A DNA stretch of 7,035 bases from Deltaproteobacteria bacterium (GTDB lineage Bacteria; Desulfobacterota; Desulfobulbia; Desulfobulbales; BM004). Under the pieces are notes generated by a model. The model searched no databases and was not told where the DNA came from. It saw nothing but the letters and a program-made list of their open reading frames with translations. This document shows positions 1 to 6,807 of the stretch, in pieces. How positions within the stretch are numbered: position 1 is the first letter of the stretch; the number at the start of each line of letters is the position of its first letter. Where the stretch lies: assembly GCA_019312695.1 (NCBI GenBank), contig JAFDCT010000333.1, forward strand, positions 1 to 7,035, written 5' to 3'. The position numbers and the translations under genes are program-made.

Positions 1-922
1 GTTCAGCAGGTTTTGAGGTAGCAACCACTAAGTGGTCACCATTATCCGCCAGAGGTATTATCTGCATTTGTGAGACAAGATGGTAAGGCAATGAGGCCAG
101 AGCGCCTGGCGTCGGTTCCATTTCTTCAATATTGACAAACTCCAGCTGGAACTTGATTGCCAGGGCTGACAGGAGCTGGTCCGCAGTAATATGGTTTCGT
201 TCGATGAGCAGGGCACCGATTTTTTTGTTCTTGTCTCTGGACTGCTGGGCAATAGCATCTTCAAGCTGTTCCTGGGTAATAAGGTTTGAGGCTATGAGAA
301 TATCACCGACACGGGCCGATGGTGGAATTTTACCGGCTTTTTGCATCTGGCGGATAACTTTTTCAATCTTGTCCTGATCAAGGTTGTGTTTCCGGGCGAT
401 GGTCTCACCAATCCTGGTGTCCTTGATTTTTTTGTAATCACTGATGACTTCCTGCAGGGTTTCCCGTGATACCAGGCCAAGCTCTTCAAGAATTGTACCG
501 AGAAAGTTAAGCTGACGGTTTGACTTTACACCAAGATGTATAAAAAAAACAGACTGGTATGGGTTGTCAAGGTCAAGATATGAACCCCAAAACCCCTTTT
601 GGTATGGTTGGTCTTTGGCGACGCGAACAAGATGTTTGCTGCCGGTAAGAGTCGTGATTTCCATGAGATCATGGGGGCCTTGTAGAGTCTCCTGGTGGTA
701 TGGGTCATCTTTCTGCCGGATACAGCAGACATCAAAGAGAGGAAATGTCCTTTTTTTGCCGCTTCGGGCCAGTATTACCTGAATTTCATTTTTATCAGGC
801 TGGAAAGGAGGAATGAGAGTTGCCAGTTCTTTATCGGTTAACAACTCAATAAGAACGTTCGGCTCATCGGAGTTATTCTGGAGTTTTCCTTTTGAGGAGT
901 TTTTATTTTCTAAGGCTGCCAT
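1..922 (-). CDS. Type II secretion / type IV pilus assembly ATPase (GspE/PilB/MshE-like), N-terminal part, runs off left edge
   Basis: Reading the minus strand from the ATG at 922 gives 307 uninterrupted codons to the window edge. The gene is therefore 5'-complete and 3'-truncated by the window, not broken. An in-frame TGA lies a few codons upstream, so no earlier start is possible; the Shine-Dalgarno is weak (GAG about 8 nt upstream). Residues 1-45 are polar. Residues 46-135 form a beta-rich region I cannot name. From 139 come helical repeats of the MshEN (T2SSE_N) type: LGTILEELGLV at 141-151, RIGETIARKHNL at 170-181, RVGDILIASNLITQEQL at 204-220 and KIGALLIERNHITADQL at 234-250. Then comes the usual link NIEEMEP (264-270) and LPYHLVSQMQIIPLA, typical of the segment before the ATPase core. 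Walker motifs would lie beyond the edge. Family members are cytoplasmic hexameric ATPases that power pilus or pseudopilus assembly; MshEN domains bind cyclic di-GMP. Which system this one drives cannot be told from the N-terminus. Confidence 0.85.
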   Translation of the reverse strand, partial: MAALENKNSSKGKLQNNSDEPNVLIELLTDKELATLIPPFQPDKNEIQVILARSGKKRTFPLFDVCCIRQKDDPYHQETLQGPHDLMEITTLTGSKHLVRVAKDQPYQKGFWGSYLDLDNPYQSVFFIHLGVKSNRQLNFLGTILEELGLVSRETLQEVISDYKKIKDTRIGETIARKHNLDQDKIEKVIRQMQKAGKIPPSARVGDILIASNLITQEQLEDAIAQQSRDKNKKIGALLIERNHITADQLLSALAIKFQLEFVNIEEMEPTPGALASLPYHLVSQMQIIPLADNGDHLVVATSKPAE

Positions 923-985
923 GCTGTTTACTCAATAATTGGAGGTGAATGGGTGAAAAAAACATATAAAATAAGATTTTTTACA

Positions 986-1024
986 ATAGGTTCATTACCT
1001 ATGGAATACAGTGCCAATTGTCAA
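986..1024 (-). promoter_or_regulatory. Possible promoter/operator of the secretion ATPase gene
   Basis: On the minus strand, a perfect TTGACA (-35 type) lies at 1019-1024. The hexamer 17 nt further on is TAGGTA, a poor -10. The same place holds a perfect inverted repeat, ATAGGT-N5-ACCTAT (986-1002), which would overlap the -10. The position, 64-102 nt upstream of the start at 922, suits a regulated promoter. The weak -10 makes this tentative. The rest of the 923-1148 gap shows no convincing gene. Confidence 0.25.
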
Positions 1025-1148
1025 GAAGAAACTGCACCCCAAATATGTGATAAACAAATTGACCGGACAGCAGCCCAAAAGGATTAAAGTTCTGAAGTAA
1101 ATCCTGCTAATATGATTAACCGATAGTGGACTGGAACAAGCGTGGTGA

Positions 1149-1572
1149 GATCTGACCAAGTCAATTATTGCTGATATATTTCAAAAATTTCAAACAGACA
1201 CCTCCAAGAAAAACAGAAGAATAATGATCATTATTCCGGTACTGCTGAGCCCCGGATTTTGGATCCAGTTGAAAGGAGGTGAAACCTTTAAAATAAGCTG
1301 ATATTATTTTGGCGGAACTCCGGAAGAACCCGGTGTTACCCTTGATAATGATTCTGCCCTGGAAGAACAATTCTACGCGGCTTCAGCAAATGAGGTGCGA
1401 CTTTTTTATCAGGAGCCGGCCCAGGTTGCGAGCCTACAGAATAATTAAAGAAGAGACGAGGGTAATTTACGAACTGATAGACCATGATCCTGAAAATATC
1501 AAAGCCCGCAAAAAACAGGATGATCTGGGGGATGAAGAGTTTGTATTTGATAACTGGGACCCCGACTACTAA
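1149..1572 (+). pseudogene. Decayed gene for a small membrane-anchored protein, function unknown
   Basis: The frame beginning at 1149 reads about 50 codons (LTKSIIADIFQKFQ..., then the hydrophobic run IMIIIPVLL, then FWIQLKGGETFKIS). It meets one TGA at 1299-1301 and continues as YYFGGTPEEPGVTLDND...EVRLFYQEPAQVASLQ up to 1439. It stops at the TAA at 1446. Skipping one base near 1440 joins it to the frame that ends at 1572 (IIKEETRVIYELIDHDPENIKARKK...DNWDPDY, stop TAA at 1570). The acidic, codon-biased text on both sides of each lesion looks like one protein of about 140 residues with a single N-terminal membrane segment. No ATG, GTG or TTG opens the frame before the ATG at 1224. I do not recognise the family. 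Alternatives are a shorter live gene in the last frame (TTG start at 1309) or sequencing errors. TGA read as selenocysteine is unlikely because a frameshift is also present. Confidence 0.42.
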
Positions 1573-1687
1573 ATATTTTAAGCATTCATCAATACTTTTC
1601 TGTTGAAAGCCTCTTGTTCTATTTGTTGTGTCGCGCTATCTTCTATGCTGCAAGAGTAAATACCTGCTCAAAGTGAAAAAGCCATTC

Positions 1688-1758
1688 TATAACCATATGA
1701 TTTTTCAATATTTTCTCTGTCTGCTCTTGGGCGGCGGAAACAGATGAGGATCGTAATG
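1688..1758 (+). promoter_or_regulatory. purL upstream region: -10-like box and ribosome binding site that sets the start
   Basis: TATAAC at 1688-1693 is a 5/6 match to a -10 box, but the -35 region (TGCTCA, 17 nt upstream) is weak. The ribosome binding site is better supported: GAGGA at 1746-1750 sits 5 nt before the ATG at 1756, whereas the in-frame ATG at 1744 lacks a good site and itself overlaps this GAGGA. I therefore place the purL start at 1756. I see no purine riboswitch or PurR-like palindrome in 1573-1755. Confidence 0.35.
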
Positions 1759-4700
1759 TACATCATACATTTGTACCGGAAAGTTACCCAGACAATGGAG
1801 TTCTGTTTTAATGTTGAATCAATTGAGGAACTGACTCCCGAGGAGACCGAGAAATTGCGGTATCTTCTTGCAGATGGGTTTATTAAGGAAAGCGTCAGGG
1901 CCCGATCATACTTTCCCGGTCTTGAAAAGGATATTTTGGAACTTGGGCCGCGCCTGAATTTTGCAACGGCCTGGTCTTCCAATATGGTTTCGATATGTCA
2001 TGCCACAGGCCTGGACAAAATATCCCGCATAGAGCGCTCGCGTAGATATCTTGTTGATGATGTTATTGACCGGAAACAGTTTATTGGAGACCGCCATGAC
2101 CGCATGACCGAATGTCTTTATCCGGAACCGCTGTCAACATTTGAAACAGGCATTGCCCCTGAAAGTGCATACGAAGTTCCCTTGAAGGAAAAAGGGCCGG
2201 TGGCGCTTGAAGAGATCCCCGGTATTTCGATGGATGAATGGGACCGGAATTTTTATTATGACTACTTTGTGACAAAGCATGACCGCAACCCCACCATTGT
2301 TGAAATTATGGACTTGAATAATGCCAACAGTGAACATTCGCGCCATGGTTTTTTCAGGGGCAGACATGTTATTGATGACAAGGAAGAACCCGAAACACTT
2401 ATGGAGATCGTCCGTTCAACACTGGAAGCCAATGCAACCAACAGTATCATAGCATTTAAGGACAACTCCAGTGGTATACGCGGACGGGATATTTTTACTA
2501 TTCTGCCCGATGTTCCGGGCAGGCCTTCTTCGTTTACCAAGCGCAAAGCCCCCTATCACATAATTTTCACGGCGGAAACACATAACTTCCCAACAGGTGT
2601 AGCCCCATTTCCCGGTGCTGAAACAGGGACGGGCGGGAGGATAAGGGATATCCAGGGAACAGGAAGAGGCGGACTTGTTGTCGCGGGGACCGCAGCCTAC
2701 TGTGTCGCTAATCTGCAAATCCCCGGCTATGATCTGGACTGGGAGCAAAAAGACTTTGTATATCCGTCTAACCTGGCCACTGCGCTGGAAATTGAGATTG
2801 AGGCCAGTAACGGCGCTTCAGATTATGGCAATAAATTTGGTGAACCGGTCATTCAGGGTTTTACCAGGTCATTTGATATGCGGCTTTCTAATGGTGAACG
2901 CTGGGGATATCTGAAACCGATTATGTTTACCGGCGGTATTGGTCAGATTGATGACCGGCATATAGAAAAGGCCGAGTCGGAAAAGGACATGCTTATTCTC
3001 CAGATCGGCGGGCCGGCCTACAGGGTAGGTTTCGGCGGTGGCGCCGCGTCCAGTATGCTGCAGGGAGATAACGTGGAGGACCTTGACTTTAATGCAGTGC
3101 AGCGCGGCGATGCGGAAATGGAGCAGAAAATGAACCGGGCCATCAGGGCCTGTGTCGAGATGGGAGAAAGTTCTCTCATTGACGTGATACATGACCAGGG
3201 AGCCGGGGGCCCTGGCAATGTGCTGAAAGAGCTGGTAGAAAAATCGGGTGGCAGAATTGATATCAGAAAGATCAAGGTGGGTGATCCCACTATGTCGGTC
3301 CTTGAAATCTATGTGGCCGAATATCAGGAGCGTAACGGTCTGCTGATAAGCCCTGAGAATATAGATGAATTTAAAGCGATTTGTGCAAGAGAAAAGATTA
3401 ACTGTGAAGTTCTCGGCACAGTGACGGGTGATGGTCGCTTTGTAGTTGTTGACGGGCAGGATAAAACCACACCCGTAGATTTAGAACTGCATGAAGTTCT
3501 CGGCAACATCCCCCAGAAGACATTCTATGACAAGCGGCAGAAAGAAACGCTTGCACCCCTCGAACTGCCTCATGATCTGACAGTGCATAACGCCCTTAAC
3601 AATGTTTTACGGCTGGTATCTGTTGGTTCCAAGCGCTTTCTGACCAATAAGGTGGACAGGTCCGTTACCGGGCTTATTGCCCAGCAGCAATGCTGTGGGC
3701 CTCTGCTGGCAACCGTTGCAGACGTTGCTGTCATTGCCCAGAGTCATTTTGGTTTGAGCGGCGCGGCGACAGCTATTGGCGAACAGCCCATTAAGATGCT
3801 TGTGGATCCGAAGGCTGGTGCGCGGATGGCGGTCGGTGAAGCGCTGACCAATCTGGTATGGGCCCAAATTGATACATTGGAAGGGGTAAAGTGCTCGGCA
3901 AACTGGATGTGGGCCCCCAAATTGACGGGAGAGGGAGCCGCGCTCTACGATGCAGCCTGCGCCATGCGCGACGCCATGATATCTCTGGGCATTGCAGTTG
4001 ACGGCGGCAAGGACAGCCTGTCCATGGCTACCCGAGTCGGTGAGGAAACTGTAAAGTCTCCGAGAGAACTGGTCATTTCCGCTTATGCCACCATGCAGGA
4101 TATTACCCGGGTCATCACACCGGATATCAAGAAACCCGGCGAAAGCCTTCTGGTGTTTGTCGACCTGGGTGCCGGGCAAAATAGGTTGGGAGGGTCGGCG
4201 CTGGCCCAAACCCTGAAACAGACAGGCAATTTTTCGCCGGACCTGGATGACCCTATATTGGTAAAAAAAGCCTTTTATTTTATCCAGGAATGCATAGATA
4301 AGAAGCTTATACTTGCAGGACATGACAGAAGTGACGGCGGCTTGATCACTACCATTCTCGAAATGGCCTTTGCCGGTAACTGCGGTCTTGATATTGAGCT
4401 GCATGGAAACGGAACAGCATTCGAGCAGCTGTTTTCTGAAGAATTGGGGCTGGTAGTGGAGTGTCCATCTGACAGGAGACAGAAAGTAGAGACAATGCTG
4501 ACAGAAAAAAACATTCCCCATGTAGTTATTGGCCGGCCAACTGCAGAAAAGCAGATAAACATCAAATTCAACAGCGAACCCGTCCTTGGTGCAGGCATGC
4601 AGGAGTTGAGGCAGGTTTGGGAGGAAACGAGTTTCCAGCTTGAAAAGCTGCAGATGAACCCGGATTGTGCTGTTGCGGAAAAGAAGAATATTTATGACCG

Positions 4701-5571
4701 GAAAGGTCCCCAATACTTCCTGAGTTTTACTCCTGAAGAGACGCCACAAGATATTCTGGAAAAGAGCGACAAACCCAGGGTGGCAATTTTACGAGATGAG
4801 GGAAGCAACAGCGACCGAGAAATGACCTCAGCTTTTTATGCAGCCGGATTTGAGCCATGGGACATTACCATGACAGACCTTCTTGAAGGAAGGATCACCC
4901 TTGACGGTTTCAGAGGATTGGCGGCAGTCGGAGGATTTTCGTATGCCGATGTCCCGGAAAGCGCGAAGGGTTGGGCAGCTACCATACTCTTTAACGAGCG
5001 GTTGAAAAAAATGTTTGATGATTTTTATTCCCGCCCCGATACTTTTTCGCTAGGAGTATGTAACGGCTGCCAGCTTTTTGCCCTTCTTGGCTGGGTGCCC
5101 TGGCAGGGAATTGCACCAGCGGACCAACCGCGATTTGTCAGGAATGTTTCGGAACGTTTCGAATCCCGCTGGTCAACTGTAAAAGTACTGAGCAGCAAGG
5201 CCATTATGCTCAAGGGCATGGAAAATTTGACTTTCGGCATTCATGTGGCCCACGGCGAGGGGCGCCTGCAGTTTCCGGATGAAACAATGTATGAAAAGAT
5301 CAGCAATGAGAAACTGGCAGCGCTCGTATATGTTGATGATGAGGGTTTGCCGACGGAGAAGTATCCCTTCAATCCCAATGGTTCCCCCGCCGGACTAACA
5401 GGGCTCTGCTCAAAGGACGGGAGACATCTTGCCATGATGCCCCATCCCGAACGCTCATTTTTGAAGTGGCAGGCTCAATGGCTGCCGGAAGAAATGAAAA
5501 AAGGACTGACGGTTTCCCCGTGGCTGCAGATGTTCCAGAATGCTTATAGGTGGTGCATTAAAACTGAATAA
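1756..5571 (+). CDS. purL: Phosphoribosylformylglycinamidine synthase, single-chain (FGAM synthase / FGAR amidotransferase)
   Basis: This cytosolic enzyme carries out the fourth step of purine synthesis: FGAR + ATP + glutamine to FGAM + ADP + phosphate + glutamate. With the ATG at 1756 the protein is about 1271 aa (E. coli PurL is about 1295). In order:
- a short PurS-like domain (about 1-55, LYRK...EFCFNVES);
- a linker with HDRMTE at 114-119;
- the first synthetase half, with NSEHSRH (191-197), ETHNFPTG (274-281) and GTGGRIRD (291-298);
- a second half with SKRFLTNKVDRSVTG (625-639), DGGKDSLSMA (749-758) and HDRSDGG (856-862);
- a class I glutaminase domain from about 1007, with nucleophile Cys1102 in GVCNGCQ, HGEGR (1166-1170), and His1230 and Glu1232 in PHPER.
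All catalytic landmarks are present and the frame is intact. The motif set is closer to animal PFAS than to enterobacterial PurL. The N-terminal domain seems to lack 20-25 residues. No other purine gene adjoins it. Confidence 0.97.
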   Translation: MYIIHLYRKVTQTMEFCFNVESIEELTPEETEKLRYLLADGFIKESVRARSYFPGLEKDILELGPRLNFATAWSSNMVSICHATGLDKISRIERSRRYLVDDVIDRKQFIGDRHDRMTECLYPEPLSTFETGIAPESAYEVPLKEKGPVALEEIPGISMDEWDRNFYYDYFVTKHDRNPTIVEIMDLNNANSEHSRHGFFRGRHVIDDKEEPETLMEIVRSTLEANATNSIIAFKDNSSGIRGRDIFTILPDVPGRPSSFTKRKAPYHIIFTAETHNFPTGVAPFPGAETGTGGRIRDIQGTGRGGLVVAGTAAYCVANLQIPGYDLDWEQKDFVYPSNLATALEIEIEASNGASDYGNKFGEPVIQGFTRSFDMRLSNGERWGYLKPIMFTGGIGQIDDRHIEKAESEKDMLILQIGGPAYRVGFGGGAASSMLQGDNVEDLDFNAVQRGDAEMEQKMNRAIRACVEMGESSLIDVIHDQGAGGPGNVLKELVEKSGGRIDIRKIKVGDPTMSVLEIYVAEYQERNGLLISPENIDEFKAICAREKINCEVLGTVTGDGRFVVVDGQDKTTPVDLELHEVLGNIPQKTFYDKRQKETLAPLELPHDLTVHNALNNVLRLVSVGSKRFLTNKVDRSVTGLIAQQQCCGPLLATVADVAVIAQSHFGLSGAATAIGEQPIKMLVDPKAGARMAVGEALTNLVWAQIDTLEGVKCSANWMWAPKLTGEGAALYDAACAMRDAMISLGIAVDGGKDSLSMATRVGEETVKSPRELVISAYATMQDITRVITPDIKKPGESLLVFVDLGAGQNRLGGSALAQTLKQTGNFSPDLDDPILVKKAFYFIQECIDKKLILAGHDRSDGGLITTILEMAFAGNCGLDIELHGNGTAFEQLFSEELGLVVECPSDRRQKVETMLTEKNIPHVVIGRPTAEKQINIKFNSEPVLGAGMQELRQVWEETSFQLEKLQMNPDCAVAEKKNIYDRKGPQYFLSFTPEETPQDILEKSDKPRVAILRDEGSNSDREMTSAFYAAGFEPWDITMTDLLEGRITLDGFRGLAAVGGFSYADVPESAKGWAATILFNERLKKMFDDFYSRPDTFSLGVCNGCQLFALLGWVPWQGIAPADQPRFVRNVSERFESRWSTVKVLSSKAIMLKGMENLTFGIHVAHGEGRLQFPDETMYEKISNEKLAALVYVDDEGLPTEKYPFNPNGSPAGLTGLCSKDGRHLAMMPHPERSFLKWQAQWLPEEMKKGLTVSPWLQMFQNAYRWCIKTE

Positions 5572-5625
5572 ACCGGAATAATTACATTGAGCCTTAATAT
5601 AAGCTTGGCAGGTTGACCGTTGAAC

Positions 5626-5657
5626 AAAAAAAAGAGCTAAGCCGTAATGCTTAACTC
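5626..5657 (-). terminator. Intrinsic terminator of the former tRNA-Glu gene
   Basis: On the minus strand a 9-bp stem (GAGTTAAGC / GCTTAGCTC, one G-T pair) with a 6-nt loop is followed at once by eight Ts (A8 at 5626-5633 on the plus strand). It lies 10 nt beyond the CC end of the tRNA fragment, where a tRNA terminator should be. The plus-strand side has no T-run, so it is not an evident purL terminator, although purL reads into it. Confidence 0.75.
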
Positions 5658-5666
5658 CTATAATTA

Positions 5667-5710
<44 letters not shown>

Positions 5711-5730
5711 TTGACTTTGGCGTACTTTAG

Positions 5731-5785
5731 GTGATTTTCAAGTCGTTTAGGGTCGTTTACGGCCGTCCATGTGATTTAAAAGCCG
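5731..5785 (+). repeat. Short direct repeats next to the att fragment, possibly integrase arm sites
   Basis: GTGATTTTCAAGTCG (5731-5745) and GTGATTTAAAAGCCG (5771-5785) agree at 12 of 15 positions and are 40 bp apart. Between them GTCGTTTA occurs twice, at 5742-5749 and 5752-5759, one helical turn apart. Clustered short repeats 20-75 bp inside the att core are what tyrosine-integrase arm sites look like. That role is inference. Confidence 0.4.
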
Positions 5786-5825
5786 CCATAGAAAAATTTT
5801 GCATACCTGACCTGACTGTTCCATA

Positions 5826-5869
5826 AAGTAACCTATTCCCCTGTCAAATTTCGGGATGTCTGGTTACTT
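5826..5869. repeat. Inverted repeat AAGTAACC / GGTTACTT
   Basis: Perfect 8-bp arms lie at 5826-5833 and 5862-5869, separated by 28 bp. No T-run follows, so a terminator is unlikely. It could be a protein-binding pair near the element end, or chance. Confidence 0.3.
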
Positions 5870-6016
5870 CGAGACAGAGATGCGTCTTTCTTGAAAAAAC
5901 CTTAATCTAAATACATTAATATTCAATTGTTTCAAAATGTTATATTGTATGATTGAACATACATTGCACAGCAAATGGATAAAAAATATATCTTAAATAC
6001 TCGCCCCTCTTCACAA

Positions 6017-6159
6017 CAATTTTTCGGATGAATTATTTTCAGGTTCTCTTCTGGTTTTATGCTCTCGACAATTTTAATTAGCTTGGTGTAGAATTGTTTA
6101 GCAACAAAGACCTTTAGATTTAATTTATTGAATGATTTCTGAATATTGTGTTGTGTAAT
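6017..6159 (-). pseudogene. Decayed 3' remnant of a second copy of the neighbouring HTH gene
   Basis: The minus-strand frame after the TGA at 6160-6162 reads ITQHNIQKSFNKLNLK..., then QFYTKLIKIVESIKPEENLK, then IIHP. The last part aligns with residues about 133-157 of the intact protein (SYCTEVIRTVGDMKPEANLK, then MIHP). At DNA level, 6017-6061 and 6253-6299 are nearly identical (about 40 of 45 aligned bases) except for a 2-base gap just after the HP codons, which throws the remnant out of frame. No start codon or HTH region remains. It lies about 60 bp downstream of the intact gene in the same orientation, so a tandem duplication followed by decay is the simplest reading. Confidence 0.72.
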
Positions 6160-6173
6160 TCAGCACACAACAC
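6148..6173. repeat. Perfect 9-bp inverted repeat between the HTH gene and its remnant
   Basis: GTGTTGTGT (6148-6156) and ACACAACAC (6165-6173) are exact inverted copies around an 8-nt loop. No T-run follows on either strand, so an intrinsic terminator is unlikely. Its flanks resemble the region just upstream of the intact HTH gene, which suggests a regulatory dyad duplicated with the gene. Confidence 0.5.
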
Positions 6174-6217
6174 GCAACTAATATTTAAAAAAATATGTCT
6201 GAATTACAAACCTCTAC

Positions 6218-6733
6218 TCATTCAACCATTAGCTTAGTGTTAAACTCCTTTACAATTTTTGCTGGATGAATCATCTTCAGGTTCGCTTCTGGTTTCATGT
6301 CACCTACAGTTCTGATCACTTCAGTGCAGTATGATTCAGTATAAAGAAGTCTGCCTGATTCACCCTTTGTTTTATTATACTCAATTATACCTTTCGCTGT
6401 AATTAGGAAATCAGTTAAGATTTTCCCCTTTTTTGTAATTTTTCCTTCTCTTATATAAATATGCCATTCTTTAACATCCGAATCTTTTTTCTTTTTTAGC
6501 CAATTCATAAGGCTACCAAGAACAGTTTTTACTTCCTCAGCAGACATTTTGACCTGTGTCAGTAGGTAGCTGCCAAAGTATACCTTTAATGCTTCATCAT
6601 ATGTATATTTCCTGGTAAAACCGGATCGCATACCGGCTTTGTCATCCTTGCCGATAAACTCTCTTGACCATCTTTTCCATCGAGTTGGATTGATCTCCAA
6701 TTTTTCAGCCAGATCGGTGCTTGTGAACTTCAT
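6218..6733 (-). CDS. Putative helix-turn-helix protein of unknown role (MerR-like N-terminus)
   Basis: A complete 171-aa frame starts at the ATG at 6733-6731, with a good Shine-Dalgarno (AAGGA at 6741-6745, 7 nt upstream) and a strong promoter. Residues 3-30 (TSTDLAEKLEINPTRWKRWSREF) look like a helix-turn-helix that begins with a MerR-style 'tstdlAekl.i...rwkrW' pattern. GFTRKYTYDEALKVYF (38-53) would be the wing and following helix. Residues 54-83 look helical and end in a lysine-rich stretch (WLKKKKD). The C-terminal half (about 85-171, KEWHIYIREGKITKKGK... to KEFNTKLMVE) is charged, and I cannot assign it. No signal peptide or membrane segment is seen. A DNA-binding regulator of the element is the likeliest role, possibly self-regulated, but it could also be an excisionase-like or accessory factor. 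The last third has a decayed copy just downstream. Confidence 0.8.
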   Translation of the reverse strand: MKFTSTDLAEKLEINPTRWKRWSREFIGKDDKAGMRSGFTRKYTYDEALKVYFGSYLLTQVKMSAEEVKTVLGSLMNWLKKKKDSDVKEWHIYIREGKITKKGKILTDFLITAKGIIEYNKTKGESGRLLYTESYCTEVIRTVGDMKPEANLKMIHPAKIVKEFNTKLMVE

Positions 6734-6753
6734 TCCTTTTTCCTTATTGTGAG

Positions 6754-6807
6754 GTTGTGCATATAATATACAACTAAATAATAAACCTCTTTAAACATAA
6801 GTGTCAA
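6754..6807 (-). promoter_or_regulatory. Promoter of the HTH gene, with a dyad near the transcription start
   Basis: On the minus strand a perfect TTGACA (6802-6807) is followed after 18 nt by TATTAT (6778-6783), a 5/6 -10 box, placing the start of transcription near 6771. An imperfect dyad GTTGT-N11-ACAAC (6754-6774) covers that start point, a plausible operator for autoregulation. The Shine-Dalgarno and ATG follow directly. Confidence 0.6.

Noticed and set aside
132..782. Plus-strand open frames of 72-81 codons across the left region
   Set aside because: They are antisense to the continuous 307-codon secretion ATPase frame, which explains the region far better.
1001..1016. Possible sigma-54 promoter on the minus strand (TGGCAC at 1011-1016)
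   Set aside because: The required GC element at the correct distance is missing; the bases there are CA, so only half of the signal exists.
1299..1301. In-frame TGA as a selenocysteine codon
   Set aside because: The same reading frame needs another frameshift downstream, no conserved redox motif surrounds the TGA, and I cannot identify a bacterial SECIS hairpin by eye. Decay is simpler.
1161..1370. Minus-strand 69-codon frame
   Set aside because: It overlaps the decayed plus-strand gene, has no ribosome binding site, and its translation is unremarkable.
3607..4749. Long (380-codon) minus-strand open frame inside purL
   Set aside because: It lies antisense to a conserved part of purL, and its translation is low in order and rich in Cys, Arg and Gln with no recognisable motif. 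It is a shadow of the purL codon pattern.
5626..5657. Hairpin as the purL terminator
   Set aside because: The T-run exists only on the minus strand. On the plus strand the stem is followed by CTATAATTAGG, so it serves the tRNA side.
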